64,000 bases of DNA. It comes from Rheinheimera mesophila. GTDB taxonomy: Bacteria > Pseudomonadota > Gammaproteobacteria > Enterobacterales > Alteromonadaceae. Both the position numbers and the translations under genes were made by a program. The notes under the pieces were generated by a model, which made no database searches, was not told where the DNA came from, and saw nothing but the letters and a program-made list of their open reading frames with translations. Within the stretch, counting starts at the first letter, position 1. Every line of letters begins with the position of its first letter. This document shows, piece by piece, positions 30,659 through 40,035 of this stretch. The stretch is taken from positions 29,933-93,932 of the forward strand of contig NZ_LAVS01000087.1 of the NCBI RefSeq assembly GCF_000986865.1, given 5' to 3'.

Positions 30659-30685
30659 AAGTACTAGTGGCAAACTGAGTTGAAC

Positions 30686-30716
30686 AAAGGCAGCTTCTTT
30701 AACCGCTGCCTTTTTA
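30686..30716 (+). terminator. Rho-independent terminator after katG
   Basis: AAAGGCAGC pairs with GCTGCCTTT across a 10-nt loop, followed by T residues. Confidence 0.88.
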
Positions 30717-30881
30717 CTTTTGGCTCAATTGTTTTGAGAGAAAAGGGGTACAGCCGAGAAGCTTTGGTATTAGCGTAAAATCTTTGTTGACACATCGCGG
30801 TTTATGTGCCGACCACAATGTGCTGAATGAGTGAAAGTTGACATCTGTGTGAAACCACTGAAAAAAAACAAGTCGTAAGCC

Positions 30882-31211
30882 ATGACTACTCTATATCGAC
30901 TTTTAACTGTAATTTTGCTTTTCGCTGCATTTATACAGTGTTATGGGATACTGGACCGCGTTCTGCATGCGCTTTGGTTTTGGTATAAATTTGGCAATGA
31001 TGGCTACATAACTCTGGATGTGACTATGGTCACAACTACTTTTGTACTTTCAATACTTGCAGTGTTTGTCGCTTATAGTGTGTACAGACATGTTCCCAAA
31101 GAGCTTTGGATGGCAAAAGTTGCTTGGTATTCAGGTTCTAGTTTGATAATGGGGTTAGTCATGTTATCTGTACTCGTACTCAGTCCGCTGGTTTATCTGG
31201 TTCAACGATAA
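30882..31211 (+). CDS. Small membrane protein of unknown function
   Basis: This 109-residue protein is not recognised. Three hydrophobic segments are visible: near residues 5-25, 46-66 and 85-106. It lies only 9 bp upstream of the class D beta-lactamase gene on the same strand, so the two are probably one transcript. No ribosome binding site is strong. A role linked to the beta-lactamase is inferred from position only. Confidence 0.65.
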   Translation: MTTLYRLLTVILLFAAFIQCYGILDRVLHALWFWYKFGNDGYITLDVTMVTTTFVLSILAVFVAYSVYRHVPKELWMAKVAWYSGSSLIMGLVMLSVLVLSPLVYLVQR

Positions 31212-31220
31212 GGAATTAAA

Positions 31221-32030
31221 GTGTCTGTTCTAAACATTATTTCTGCTGTTTTCTTTATAACCAGCGCGCAACTTAGTCTGGCCGCAGAGCCTGTGGAGCA
31301 GCCAAACTGGCAAGCGGTTTTCAGCAAATTTAACGCCAAAGGTACGCTGGTGGTTTTGGACGAGCGGGTAACACCAGCTCAATTGCTGGTATTTAACCCT
31401 GAACGCGCCGGGCGGCGCATGTCTCCAGCTTCGACTTTTAAAATCCCACACAGCCTGATGGCCTTGGATGCAGGTGTGCTAAAAGATGAATTTCAGCTCT
31501 TTCGCTGGGATGGTGTAGAGCGTAGTTTTGCAGGTCATAATCAGGATCAGAACTTACGCTCTGCGATGCGTACCTCGGCTATTTGGGTGTATGAAATCTT
31601 TGCCAAACAAATTGGTGAAAAGCGGGCAGGCGAGTATCTGCAAAAAATTGGCTATGGCAATGCCAACCCTTCCACAGACAAAGGTACTTATTGGGTCGAT
31701 GGCAAGCTGGCTATTTCTGCCTATGAACAAATTGAATTTGTTAAAAAACTCTATCTGAATCAATTGCCTTTTTCTAAAGAGCATCAATTGCTGGTCAAAG
31801 ATATGATGATCAATCAAGCTGACAAGGAATGGATCTTGCGAGCGAAAACCGGCTGGGAAGGACGCTTTGGCTGGTGGGTGGGTTATGTCGAATGGCAGGC
31901 AGGGCCGGTGTTTTTTGCGCTGAATATAGACACACCAGAACGGATGAAGGATCTATATAAAAGAGAGGCTATAGTGCGGGACGTTTTGCAGTCCATAGGC
32001 GCCTTACCTGTTACAACAGCAGCACAATAA
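31221..32030 (+). CDS. Class D (OXA-type) beta-lactamase
   Basis: Class D enzymes hydrolyse beta-lactams with a serine nucleophile in the periplasm. The 269-residue protein has a signal peptide ending near SLAA (residue 22), then the STFK motif with serine at residue 71 and lysine at 74, SAI at 119-121 (the SxV position), YGN at 145-147 and KTG at 209-211. All key motifs are present, so it should be active. The start is GTG at 31221, with AAGGAATT upstream. It may be an intrinsic chromosomal OXA of the lineage; no mobile element lies nearby. Confidence 0.9.
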   Translation: MSVLNIISAVFFITSAQLSLAAEPVEQPNWQAVFSKFNAKGTLVVLDERVTPAQLLVFNPERAGRRMSPASTFKIPHSLMALDAGVLKDEFQLFRWDGVERSFAGHNQDQNLRSAMRTSAIWVYEIFAKQIGEKRAGEYLQKIGYGNANPSTDKGTYWVDGKLAISAYEQIEFVKKLYLNQLPFSKEHQLLVKDMMINQADKEWILRAKTGWEGRFGWWVGYVEWQAGPVFFALNIDTPERMKDLYKREAIVRDVLQSIGALPVTTAAQ

Positions 32031-32057
32031 TCTGCTGAGCCAACTTTGATAGTGTGG

Positions 32058-32081
32058 AAGGCGACCCTGAAGTCGCCTTTA
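32058..32081. terminator. Bidirectional hairpin between OXA gene and GMC operon
   Basis: AAGGCGAC and GTCGCCTT form a perfect 8-bp stem between two converging genes, with T residues on the plus strand. Confidence 0.7.
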
Positions 32082-32103
32082 TCAGCACAAGTAAAGGCTC
32101 TGC

Positions 32104-32904
32104 TTATGCAGAATGAATAGGATAGGCGTATTCGGTTAAGCCTAAATCGGCCAATACCTTGTCTAAATGTGCATAAGCTTCTTGGCTTGGGCCGGGATAA
32201 TCGCCTCCTATAGGCACATTACCGACATAACCTATGTCTTTGGTACCTTCAGGTGTGCAGAAAAACGCAGCCACCACCAAGCTTCGGAAGCGGCTGAACG
32301 CAGCGGCGATGCGTTTAAACTGAGCCGGAGTTTCAGCGGTATCAAAAGCGATATCGTCCATAATGGCTTTTTGCTGCACCTGAGTGAGCAATACAAAGCT
32401 TTTACCAAAACGCATCTGCGCCTCGTCGTCTATCCAGGCCAAAGCCGACAAAATAGTCAGTCGGTCTTGTTGTTGCCGCTCGTAAGGTGCGCTAACCCAT
32501 TCATCCACCACAGCAGGCACATGCACTTCCGAAGCGCTGGGTACGCTACCTTCACGGGGAACCAGAATATCTGAAAGCACGGCCACTAAAGTCAGTTGTG
32601 CCTGAGTTAAGGTCAAAGGCCAGGGCGATTCTGGTGGCAAAATTAAATTCGGATCTTTGCCATAACCAGTCGCTGTGATTGGAGTTAATTTCAGCTCTGG
32701 CCAATGTTCAGTGGTGGCTTTTGCTAAGTCTGTGCCGCCATCTTGAGTCCCTGATGGCGCGTTGTCGCAACCTGCTAACACTGCTGGTAATAAAATACTG
32801 GCTGCCAGGGCCATCATCAGTTTTAACGAATCGCGTCTGGTCATACCGGATCGGTAGTGCGTCTGATGTTGTTCTACAGTACTGTTGTTTTGGTCGTTGG
32901 CCAT
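32104..32904 (-). CDS. Gluconate 2-dehydrogenase subunit 3-family protein (small subunit of GMC dehydrogenase)
   Basis: This 266-residue protein resembles the small subunit of membrane-bound FAD dehydrogenases, such as gluconate 2-dehydrogenase and glucoside 3-dehydrogenase. It has a twin-arginine region TRRDSLKLMM, then a hydrophobic stretch ending in a lipobox AVLAGC, so export by Tat with lipid attachment is likely. Its gene overlaps the GMC subunit gene by one base. The small subunit usually helps export the FAD subunit, which lacks its own signal. Confidence 0.85.
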   Translation of the reverse strand: MANDQNNSTVEQHQTHYRSGMTRRDSLKLMMALAASILLPAVLAGCDNAPSGTQDGGTDLAKATTEHWPELKLTPITATGYGKDPNLILPPESPWPLTLTQAQLTLVAVLSDILVPREGSVPSASEVHVPAVVDEWVSAPYERQQQDRLTILSALAWIDDEAQMRFGKSFVLLTQVQQKAIMDDIAFDTAETPAQFKRIAAAFSRFRSLVVAAFFCTPEGTKDIGYVGNVPIGGDYPGPSQEAYAHLDKVLADLGLTEYAYPIHSA

Positions 32905-34583
32905 CAGATCGCTCCTTGTTTTAACTGGGCCGAAAGCCAGTTTGAATTGCGCATCGCCAGCGTCATAATAGTCAGGGTGCAGTTTTTATGCGGGTTAGAG
33001 GCAAATACACCGCCGTCCATTACAAAGAGGTTAGGGCAGTCCCAGCTTTGACCCCATTGGTTGGTGACCGAGTCTTTGGGGGATGCACCCATCCGGGTGG
33101 TGCCCACTTCATGAATAATTTCGCCGCCTTTTAAAATGGCTTGCTCCGGGGTTGGCAACTCGCCGACATCGGCCCCCATGTGCGCGAAAATCGCTTTGGC
33201 GGTGTTCAGACCATGGGCCACTTGCTTTAATTCATGCTCTGACCATTTCCAGTGAAAACGCGCGACAGGAATACCCCATTTATCTTTCAGTTCTGGGTCT
33301 ATATCCATATAACAATGCTCGTTCGGTACCATCTCACCCCGTAAGGCAAATCCGATATAAGCACCATAATTCTGTTTGACCTGACGTTTTAAATCAGCGC
33401 CATAGCCCTGAACATTGCCTGCTATACCTGCACTGGGTTCGCTAAAACGACCACCAATTTCAAAGTGATAACCGCGTGGGAAATCCAGCTCCTTGCGCTC
33501 TTGCGCTTTGTGGCCCCACCAGGGAATAAACAAATGGTTGGCGGTATGGCCATCTTCGTTATAAATTGGCCTGCCTTGCAAAGCTGGCACCATAGCGCCA
33601 ATGTTGGCGCCTGTCGAGTCCATCAGGTTTTTACCAACCTGACCACTGGAGTTGGCCAGGCCATTGGGAAAACGCGCCGATTTGGAATTTAATAACAAAC
33701 GGGCCGATTCGCAGGCGCTGGCGGCCAGGATCACCACTTTGGCTTTGAGCTGATGCACTGCAGAGGTTTTTTTATCGACGTAACTCACACCTGTCACTGT
33801 GCCATGTTCGTCTGTATCAACAGATTTCACCATAGCGTCTGTGATCACCTGCAAATTGCCTGTGGCTTTGGCCATAGGAATAAGCGAGGTTGTAGTTTGA
33901 AAAGCGGCGCCAATAGAGCAGCCATGACCACAAGGCGTAGCGTAAAAACAGGCGGCTCTGTTGTCTAGCGGACGGGTGAGTACGGCGCGGTGCATAGGGG
34001 CTACCGGGATCCCCAGTTTTTTCGCCGCGGCTGCGATCAACAGCTCCGTAATACGAGGTTTTGGTGGCGGCTGCAAAATACCATCTGAGGATGGCGGCAT
34101 ATCATCCAAACCTGTATTGGTGCCGCAGACACCCACTAAAGCTTCGGTTTTATCGTACCAGGGGGCTATATCTTCATAATCAAATGGCCAGTCTGCACCT
34201 AAACCATCCCGGCTTTTGCCCTTAAAATCATGCTCGCTGAAGCGTAATGAATAACGGCCCCAGTGATTGGTACGGCCACCTAACATACGAGCGCGCCACC
34301 ATAAAAACTCAGAGCCATCGGCTGCAGTATAAGGCTCTCCCGGTACTTGCCAGCCACCATCGACAGTCGCGTCATAAAAACCGAAGTCTTTATCTGAGTT
34401 ACCAGCGCCCATCAACGGCGCTTCGCCATTACGTTTAAACATAGGAGTTTCTGTTTTTGGGTCATAATCCCGCCCGGCTTCGAGCATCAGCACTTTATGC
34501 CCGGCTTTAGTCAGTTCATAGGCTGCCATGGAACCCCCAGCGCCTGACCCAACCACCAGTACTTCAAAGTCAAAATTGTTCAT
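32904..34583 (-). CDS. GMC-family FAD-dependent oxidoreductase (large subunit)
   Basis: This 559-residue glucose-methanol-choline-type enzyme has the FAD-binding VVGSGAGGSMAA at the N terminus and EAGRDYDP, and the C-terminal MDGGVFASNPHKNCTLTIM with the usual catalytic His-Asn region. The partner small subunit follows and a DUF1080 protein gene precedes it. Together they resemble glucoside 3-dehydrogenase, which oxidises the C3 hydroxyl of sugars. The substrate is inferred from the set, not seen. It has no signal peptide and presumably travels with the small subunit. Confidence 0.88.
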   Translation of the reverse strand: MNNFDFEVLVVGSGAGGSMAAYELTKAGHKVLMLEAGRDYDPKTETPMFKRNGEAPLMGAGNSDKDFGFYDATVDGGWQVPGEPYTAADGSEFLWWRARMLGGRTNHWGRYSLRFSEHDFKGKSRDGLGADWPFDYEDIAPWYDKTEALVGVCGTNTGLDDMPPSSDGILQPPPKPRITELLIAAAAKKLGIPVAPMHRAVLTRPLDNRAACFYATPCGHGCSIGAAFQTTTSLIPMAKATGNLQVITDAMVKSVDTDEHGTVTGVSYVDKKTSAVHQLKAKVVILAASACESARLLLNSKSARFPNGLANSSGQVGKNLMDSTGANIGAMVPALQGRPIYNEDGHTANHLFIPWWGHKAQERKELDFPRGYHFEIGGRFSEPSAGIAGNVQGYGADLKRQVKQNYGAYIGFALRGEMVPNEHCYMDIDPELKDKWGIPVARFHWKWSEHELKQVAHGLNTAKAIFAHMGADVGELPTPEQAILKGGEIIHEVGTTRMGASPKDSVTNQWGQSWDCPNLFVMDGGVFASNPHKNCTLTIMTLAMRNSNWLSAQLKQGAI

Positions 34584-35290
34584 CAGTTCAGCTCTTTTAT
34601 TTTGATATTTTTAAACCAGACCTTATCGCCATGATCCTGTAAACCCAGATGACCCTCTTTGGCTGCCGCAAAATCTGGCCAACTGGCAAACTTACTTTTT
34701 GCAATTAAGCTGTTCCATTCGTCACTGCCGATCGTCACTTTTGCCGTTTGCACGTCATTTTGCCAAACAGTTAAAGCAGAGTTCTCCAAACGAATTTTAG
34801 TACTGTTCCACTGCCCGGCTTTTTTATGGGAAGCGATAGGGGAGGCAATCAGGTCGTACAAGGAGCCAGAGAGGTGAGTGTCGAGCTTATTGTCTGGATG
34901 ACGCTCGTTATCCAGAATCTGAATTTCCGGTGCGTGGGAGTAAATGTATTTGCCTTTTTCATCCGCCAGAATAAGAATGCCGCTGTTGCCAGCTTCGGCA
35001 ATTTTCCAATCCAGCGTCAGCTCAAAGTTTTTGTAAGTTTTTTTACTGATTAAGTCGCCACCACCGCCTGCGGTCAGGGTAATAGCGCCATCTTCAATCT
35101 GCCATTTTTCGTTGACAGTTGGCTGTTTAAAACTGCGCCACTGCGACATATCTGTGCCGTCAAACAGCAACTGCCAGCCGTCTGCCTTTTCCTGTGCTGT
35201 CAGTTGGTTGTCGTCTGCAAAGACTGATACGCTTATCACCGAAAGCAGAGTAATGGCTGCTAAGGTTTTATTTTTTATCGATAATATCAA
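34583..35290 (-). CDS. DUF1080 protein, probable 3-keto-glycoside hydrolase
   Basis: DUF1080 proteins are concanavalin-like beta-sandwiches, several shown to act on 3-keto-disaccharides. The protein of about 235 residues has WQLLFDGTDMSQWR, WQIEDGAITLTAGGGGDLISK and NSGILI, all typical. A TTG at 35290 with AGGGGTG upstream gives a good signal peptide ending VFADD; a longer start at 35329 lacks both. It overlaps the GMC gene by one base, so the operon order is DUF1080-GMC-small subunit. Confidence 0.82.
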   Translation of the reverse strand: MILSIKNKTLAAITLLSVISVSVFADDNQLTAQEKADGWQLLFDGTDMSQWRSFKQPTVNEKWQIEDGAITLTAGGGGDLISKKTYKNFELTLDWKIAEAGNSGILILADEKGKYIYSHAPEIQILDNERHPDNKLDTHLSGSLYDLIASPIASHKKAGQWNSTKIRLENSALTVWQNDVQTAKVTIGSDEWNSLIAKSKFASWPDFAAAKEGHLGLQDHGDKVWFKNIKIKELN

Positions 35291-35572
35291 TTGGTCACCC
35301 CTGTTGTCTGTGCAATGCTCTGTTAGCACCGTTTTATGGTTTTACTGTAGTGTAATCGGTTTCATTGCTGCTCTATCAAAACAACTATAGCCAGCAGAAA
35401 GCAAGGGTTGTTTTTAGGTTTTGAGGTGCAAGCCTTGCTGTTTGCGCTCAAGCGTGGCGACGCTCTAGGCAGGTCACTGGAAAGTTGATTGGCTTCACTG
35501 CCCCCGGGCTCTTCAGCTAACGCTGAAAGCCCAGGGTGAAACCGGGCAGGCACTGAATTCAAGCTATGCCTG

Positions 35573-36601
35573 TTAGCGCTGCTCAAACACAGTGTTTAAA
35601 AACTTAATCATGTCATCCAAAGTGGGGGTGGCTAAGTCTTTAAAGCAGCCTTTGGTGTAGTCGTTACAGCCGCTATCAAGAAAACCATGGCCTTTGCCTT
35701 GGTAAATTTTAAACTCCACCTGTTGTCCGGCGGCTTTGAGCTCACTGACATAACGACTCGCAACTTCAGGCGTGGTGAGATTATCGTCACTGCCGACCAA
35801 CACAAACTGAGGCGGTAATCTGTAGCCATCTTGTGGCAATAGATACAGAGGCGACACCGCTTTGTAATACTGCGGATGGTTCTGAACACTAATACCAGCG
35901 CCAAACAAGCCACGTGGACTGGCGTTGCCCCATGTCCAGAATGGATTTTGTGCTGTCTCAAAGCCACCTTTAGCGCTTTGCAGTAAATCGAAGGCGGTGT
36001 AACTTAAAATCACCGCCTGCACTTTGGCGCCATCGGCAGCAGCTACTTGTTCCGCGGTTTTACCTTTTGGCAAATAGCTGGGGGTAAATTTCTGGCTTTG
36101 TGGGGTAAAACCTTTGGAGTCTAAAGAGCGGCTTGCGAGCATCACCATAGAGGCTAAATGACTACCGGCGCTATCGCCTGTCAGTGCGATCTTCGCTGGA
36201 TCGCCGCCGTAGTGGTGAATATGATCTTTGACCCAAAGCACAGCACCCAGCGCATCTTCGACTATCTCGTTGATTGTGGTGCGGTTGTTGTTATCGCCAA
36301 GCAGCCTGTAGTTCATATTCACTACCACCAGATCGGCATGGCTTGCCATATAGAGCGCCATATCCTTCATGATGGATTTGTTGTTCACCAGCCAGCCGCC
36401 ACCATGGAAAATCACCAATACAGGTAGAGGCTTAGCTTTGTTTTGCGGGCTGTAAATGTCGGTTGTCAGTGAAAAACCTTTGACTTTAGTCCACTCGATC
36501 TCTTGATGTAATTTCACCTCATTAAGCGCCACCACCTGCTGGCTAAACACTGCAGTGATAAAAAACAGGATATAAACAATAGCAACTTGCCCTTTGCGCA
36601 T
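35573..36601 (-). CDS. Exported alpha/beta-hydrolase (esterase/lipase family)
   Basis: This 342-residue protein has a signal peptide (about residues 1-25), the HGGGW oxyanion motif typical of the hormone-sensitive lipase/BD-FAE group, the nucleophile in LTGDSAGSH, the aspartate probably in LVGSDDNLT and the histidine in GKGHGFLD. The substrate is unknown; an ester. The ATG at 36601 follows CGGGAG; a longer start at 36640 is unlikely. It lies upstream of the DUF1080 operon on the same strand with a 280-bp gap. Confidence 0.85.
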   Translation of the reverse strand: MRKGQVAIVYILFFITAVFSQQVVALNEVKLHQEIEWTKVKGFSLTTDIYSPQNKAKPLPVLVIFHGGGWLVNNKSIMKDMALYMASHADLVVVNMNYRLLGDNNNRTTINEIVEDALGAVLWVKDHIHHYGGDPAKIALTGDSAGSHLASMVMLASRSLDSKGFTPQSQKFTPSYLPKGKTAEQVAAADGAKVQAVILSYTAFDLLQSAKGGFETAQNPFWTWGNASPRGLFGAGISVQNHPQYYKAVSPLYLLPQDGYRLPPQFVLVGSDDNLTTPEVASRYVSELKAAGQQVEFKIYQGKGHGFLDSGCNDYTKGCFKDLATPTLDDMIKFLNTVFEQR

Positions 36602-36862
36602 AAAAACTCCCGATAAGTGTTTGCTGGCAGCTTGTACCACCAGACTTTGGTTTGTCCGCCCATGCTTTTATAAAAACATGGATTTGTGGCTGATACCAAA
36701 ACAATTCGGCACAACAGGCTTTTGTGCGAAAAAACGTTAAGCGGATAAATAAATTGTGAAAGGGGTAGGTTGCAATCGCCGTATGCGGCATTGCAACATA
36801 ATCTCGGTAGGACCTAATCAGGTATGTACTTTAGCCTTTTAACTGGATTTTTTGATTCAAAC

Positions 36863-37885
36863 CTACTCCCCACCATCCTTTTTCTTCGCTGGCGCAGGCG
36901 TTGGCAAAGTAGTCTTTTGTTTTACTTCTTCTGTTAACTCATTCAGTAACTCGTCAGCCGGGGCGCGGGTTTCGTCTACTTTTTTGTTGGCTTTGTCTTT
37001 GGCCCACTGTTTGGCTTCTTTTTCTAAAGTGGCTTGGTCTTTCACTGTCGAAACCGGCTGCTTTTGATTAGCGTCAGCCCTAGCTTTGGCGTCTTCCACA
37101 TATTTTTTTGCAGCTTTTAGCTCGTCGGCCGATTTACCGGTAAATTGTTTTATCACATCATCTTCTGTGGGCACTGCTTCCTGAGTCATTTCTGTAAAAC
37201 GTTGTTTGGGCACACTTAACAGCTTTGCTTTGCCAGCTTCTACCTTTTGCTTAATTTCCTCCACCGGATCCATCGCTTGTTGTTTTAAGTTGTCCTCCAG
37301 CGCATTTTGTACCGAGCCACCGGATAAACCGGTTTCAACCAAACCTGTTTGCTGTTCGGATAAGCCTAAACCCTGACCAATTCGGCCTGCTGCCTCAGCG
37401 ACCACTTTTTGTTTTAACTTTTCAGGGCTGGTGTACTCGACCAGCTCTTTCGGCCAGCTTGGCGCTATTTTGCCTGCAGCACCTTCCACCACCTGATTAA
37501 AGATTTCGGTTTTGCCGCCGGATACCAGCAAAATAGCCATTTGGTTGTGTTCTGAGTTCCAGACAAAACCGGCTTTTTCTGCCAGATGCGGCAAAGGGGA
37601 GTGCTCTGATACGACAAAATACAGCGGGCCTTGTTGCTGAATTGCAGTAGCGGTATTTAATAAAGTAACGGCTGTACGGTAATTATCTTCGCCCATTAAA
37701 GCCACCATCGGGTCGCGGATCAGCGGGTTTTCAAACAGCTTGACGTCAAGTGGGTTAAAACCTACCAGAGGGCGGAACAATTCACCCAGAAGCTGGGCCT
37801 GTGATGTCATTAATAAAGCCGGAGCAAAACAGCCGGTTAATAACAAACTGCATAACATCACTTTGATTTTTGACCACAACTTCAT
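36863..37885 (-). CDS. Putative lipoprotein of unknown function
   Basis: This 340-residue protein is not recognised. It has a lipobox LLTGC within the first 20 residues when read from the ATG at 37885, which has GCGGAG upstream. The middle (about residues 60-160) looks globular with HTS-like hydrophobics such as GPLYFVVSEHSPLPHL, while the last 130 residues are Lys/Glu/Ala-rich and probably coiled coil or disordered, ending in a Pro/Lys tail. Membrane-anchored location is inferred. Confidence 0.7.
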   Translation of the reverse strand: MKLWSKIKVMLCSLLLTGCFAPALLMTSQAQLLGELFRPLVGFNPLDVKLFENPLIRDPMVALMGEDNYRTAVTLLNTATAIQQQGPLYFVVSEHSPLPHLAEKAGFVWNSEHNQMAILLVSGGKTEIFNQVVEGAAGKIAPSWPKELVEYTSPEKLKQKVVAEAAGRIGQGLGLSEQQTGLVETGLSGGSVQNALEDNLKQQAMDPVEEIKQKVEAGKAKLLSVPKQRFTEMTQEAVPTEDDVIKQFTGKSADELKAAKKYVEDAKARADANQKQPVSTVKDQATLEKEAKQWAKDKANKKVDETRAPADELLNELTEEVKQKTTLPTPAPAKKKDGGE

Positions 37886-38088
37886 CACAGACTCCGCACC
37901 CAAAAACAACACTGATTACTGTGCGCAGGCTAGCAGAAGTCTGATCTGAAACATAGAGAGCTGACTGGTAGCTGAACAAAAAAACTGTGACTGTTGTGTT
38001 CGACGCTGCGGCTTGTCCCGGCCCGTCAATGCATACCGCGACATCTTAAGAACGGGCGGGCACAAGTCCCGCCCCTGGGGTTTAGCTA

Positions 38089-39564
38089 TTACAAGCTTTG
38101 AGCGTATTGATACAAGGCTTTGAGGATATTCATTTTTTTCGCGTCATCACCCGCCTCATGCGCCAGATTTTCCAGCGCTAAACCAAATTCTTCAAAAGTT
38201 AAATTAGGTTTATCCAGACCATGCGTCAGCTTATCGCTGCGATAGCGTTGCCAGCGCTGGTGTTCCTGATGAGTCAGGCTGTGTGGATAATTGCGGGCGC
38301 GGTAGAAAAACAGCAACTGATTGAGGCGATCTTCGCTGAACAGCACTGGGTTGGACGCCAGTTGATCGGGGCTCATTTGATGCAACTGTTCCATCCGTTG
38401 TTTATCCTCGTTAGAGATAAAACCGTTATAGAGCTGATAATCCGGGTTGGTTTCCACACTGTAGTCTGTCGGCAATTGATACAGCTCCATCACTTTAGGC
38501 TGAATAGCGACGCGGTGCTGCCGTAACCAGTCCAGATGCTGCAGGCAAGCGGCTCTGTTGATGCCTAAATCGGCAGCACGTTGTTCTGACAAGGTTTTCG
38601 CAGGAGCCAGCACAGGGCACTTATTGATATGAATCAGTTTTAAGCCAAGCCGTTGCTGGTCTTCATCCAAATCTGCGGTTTTGGTGTACAACAGTTGCTG
38701 CAGCGAGGCTAAATCGAGCTCCAATAAAGGTGTTGGGTCGGCTTGCAGGTTGTAGCAAATCACCGCGTTTTTATTGCTGGGATGTGGCGCTAACGGCACT
38801 ATCCAGCTCACACAACCCTGAATAGCGGGGAAGCGGCCCGACACATGCACCAGCGGTGTTAAATTGACCAAATCAAATAACTTGCTGACCTCAGTTTTTT
38901 TGCGTAAACCCAGCAGGTACTGAAACAACTTCGGTTGTTTTTCTTTCACCAGCTTGGCGATAGCGATAGTGGCATAGACATCAGACAAGGCATCGTGCGC
39001 GCGTTGGTGTGATAAACCATTGGCTTTGGTTAAATCTTCCAACTTAAAGCTGGGGCTGCCATCGGCTTTTTCTGGCCAGACAATGCCTTCAGGGCGCAGC
39101 GCATAACAGGCGCGTACTATATCGATTAAATCCCATCTGCTATTGCCGTGCTGCCATTCACGACCATAAGGTTCGTAGAAGTTGCGGTACAGGCTGTAAC
39201 GCGTGACTTCATCATCAAAACGTAAGCTGTTGTAGCCCAGCACACAGGTGTTGGGCTGGCTAAAACGCTCGAGAATACGACGGCAAAATTCAGTTTCAGG
39301 CAAACCTTTTTGATTACAAAGCTGTGGCGTCAAGCCAGTGATTAAAGCGGCCACTGGATGAGGCAAATAATCGTTCGCCAACTGGCAATACCACATATCG
39401 GGTTCGCCAATAGGGTTTAAATCAAAATCTGTGCGAATACCACCAAACTGGGCCGGGCGGTCTTTTTTTGGATCCGCGCCCCAGGTTTCATAGTCGTAAA
39501 AATAGAAGCTGGCCTGTGGTGGTGCCAGTGGTGTCGATTGTTGGCTCAAAACAGTGGCATCCAT
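38089..39564 (-). CDS. sbcB: Exodeoxyribonuclease I
   Basis: Exonuclease I digests single-stranded DNA from the 3' end and takes part in mismatch repair and recombination. The 491-residue protein has the DEDDh motif I in FYDYETWG, then GYNSLRFDDEV, and RAHDALSDVYAT carrying the late histidine/aspartate pair, followed by the SH3-like and C-terminal helical domains. An ATG at 39564 is chosen since family members begin about 15-25 residues before the DYETWG motif; a GTG at 39597 is also in frame. The length matches. Confidence 0.93.
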   Translation of the reverse strand: MDATVLSQQSTPLAPPQASFYFYDYETWGADPKKDRPAQFGGIRTDFDLNPIGEPDMWYCQLANDYLPHPVAALITGLTPQLCNQKGLPETEFCRRILERFSQPNTCVLGYNSLRFDDEVTRYSLYRNFYEPYGREWQHGNSRWDLIDIVRACYALRPEGIVWPEKADGSPSFKLEDLTKANGLSHQRAHDALSDVYATIAIAKLVKEKQPKLFQYLLGLRKKTEVSKLFDLVNLTPLVHVSGRFPAIQGCVSWIVPLAPHPSNKNAVICYNLQADPTPLLELDLASLQQLLYTKTADLDEDQQRLGLKLIHINKCPVLAPAKTLSEQRAADLGINRAACLQHLDWLRQHRVAIQPKVMELYQLPTDYSVETNPDYQLYNGFISNEDKQRMEQLHQMSPDQLASNPVLFSEDRLNQLLFFYRARNYPHSLTHQEHQRWQRYRSDKLTHGLDKPNLTFEEFGLALENLAHEAGDDAKKMNILKALYQYAQSL

Positions 39565-39748
39565 AAATGCGAAAACGAAGAGCAGGCAGTGTAGCACTGG
39601 TAGCGAAAGGCGTCGACTGGGTTGCTCGTAGTTCAGGATTACCAGGTCGGTAATTAATCTGTGAGTGTAAATCAGAGCATTCCTATGCCCTGATCGCAGA
39701 ATTTACTATTTAATTCAGATATTAAGTGAATGAAAAGATGGTTCCTGT

Positions 39749-39997
39749 ATGAATTGTGAAGAAAAAGCACTGGTATGTGTATCCGATAGAGATGAGCTGA
39801 TACTCAGGCTACCCAAATCTTACGTCAAGGCTATGCAACTTAGGGCAGGAATTTCTTTGCATGTGTCACTTCAGAATGACCGGTTAAGCCTTAGTCGCGA
39901 AGAACCTAGTCCACAGCTTACTCAAAACAAGCGTCACACGCAGCATATGTTAACTGCCCAAGAATCTCATTGGTTGTCAAAGATATTCAATGAGTAG
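39749..39997 (+). CDS. Small AbrB/MazE-like putative DNA-binding protein
   Basis: This 82-residue protein carries an N-terminal pattern reminiscent of the AbrB/SpoVT swapped-hairpin domain: DELILRLPKSYVKAMQLRAGISLHVSLQNDR-like alternation (about residues 15-50). Such proteins are antitoxins or transition-state regulators. No toxin gene stands next to it, since the following gene encodes an exported DUF4440 protein. The remainder is polar. The family call rests on pattern alone. Confidence 0.5.
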   Translation: MNCEEKALVCVSDRDELILRLPKSYVKAMQLRAGISLHVSLQNDRLSLSREEPSPQLTQNKRHTQHMLTAQESHWLSKIFNE

Positions 39998-40035
39998 CCC
40001 GATTTAGCCAATTTTAACTTTTCAGGAGATATTTT

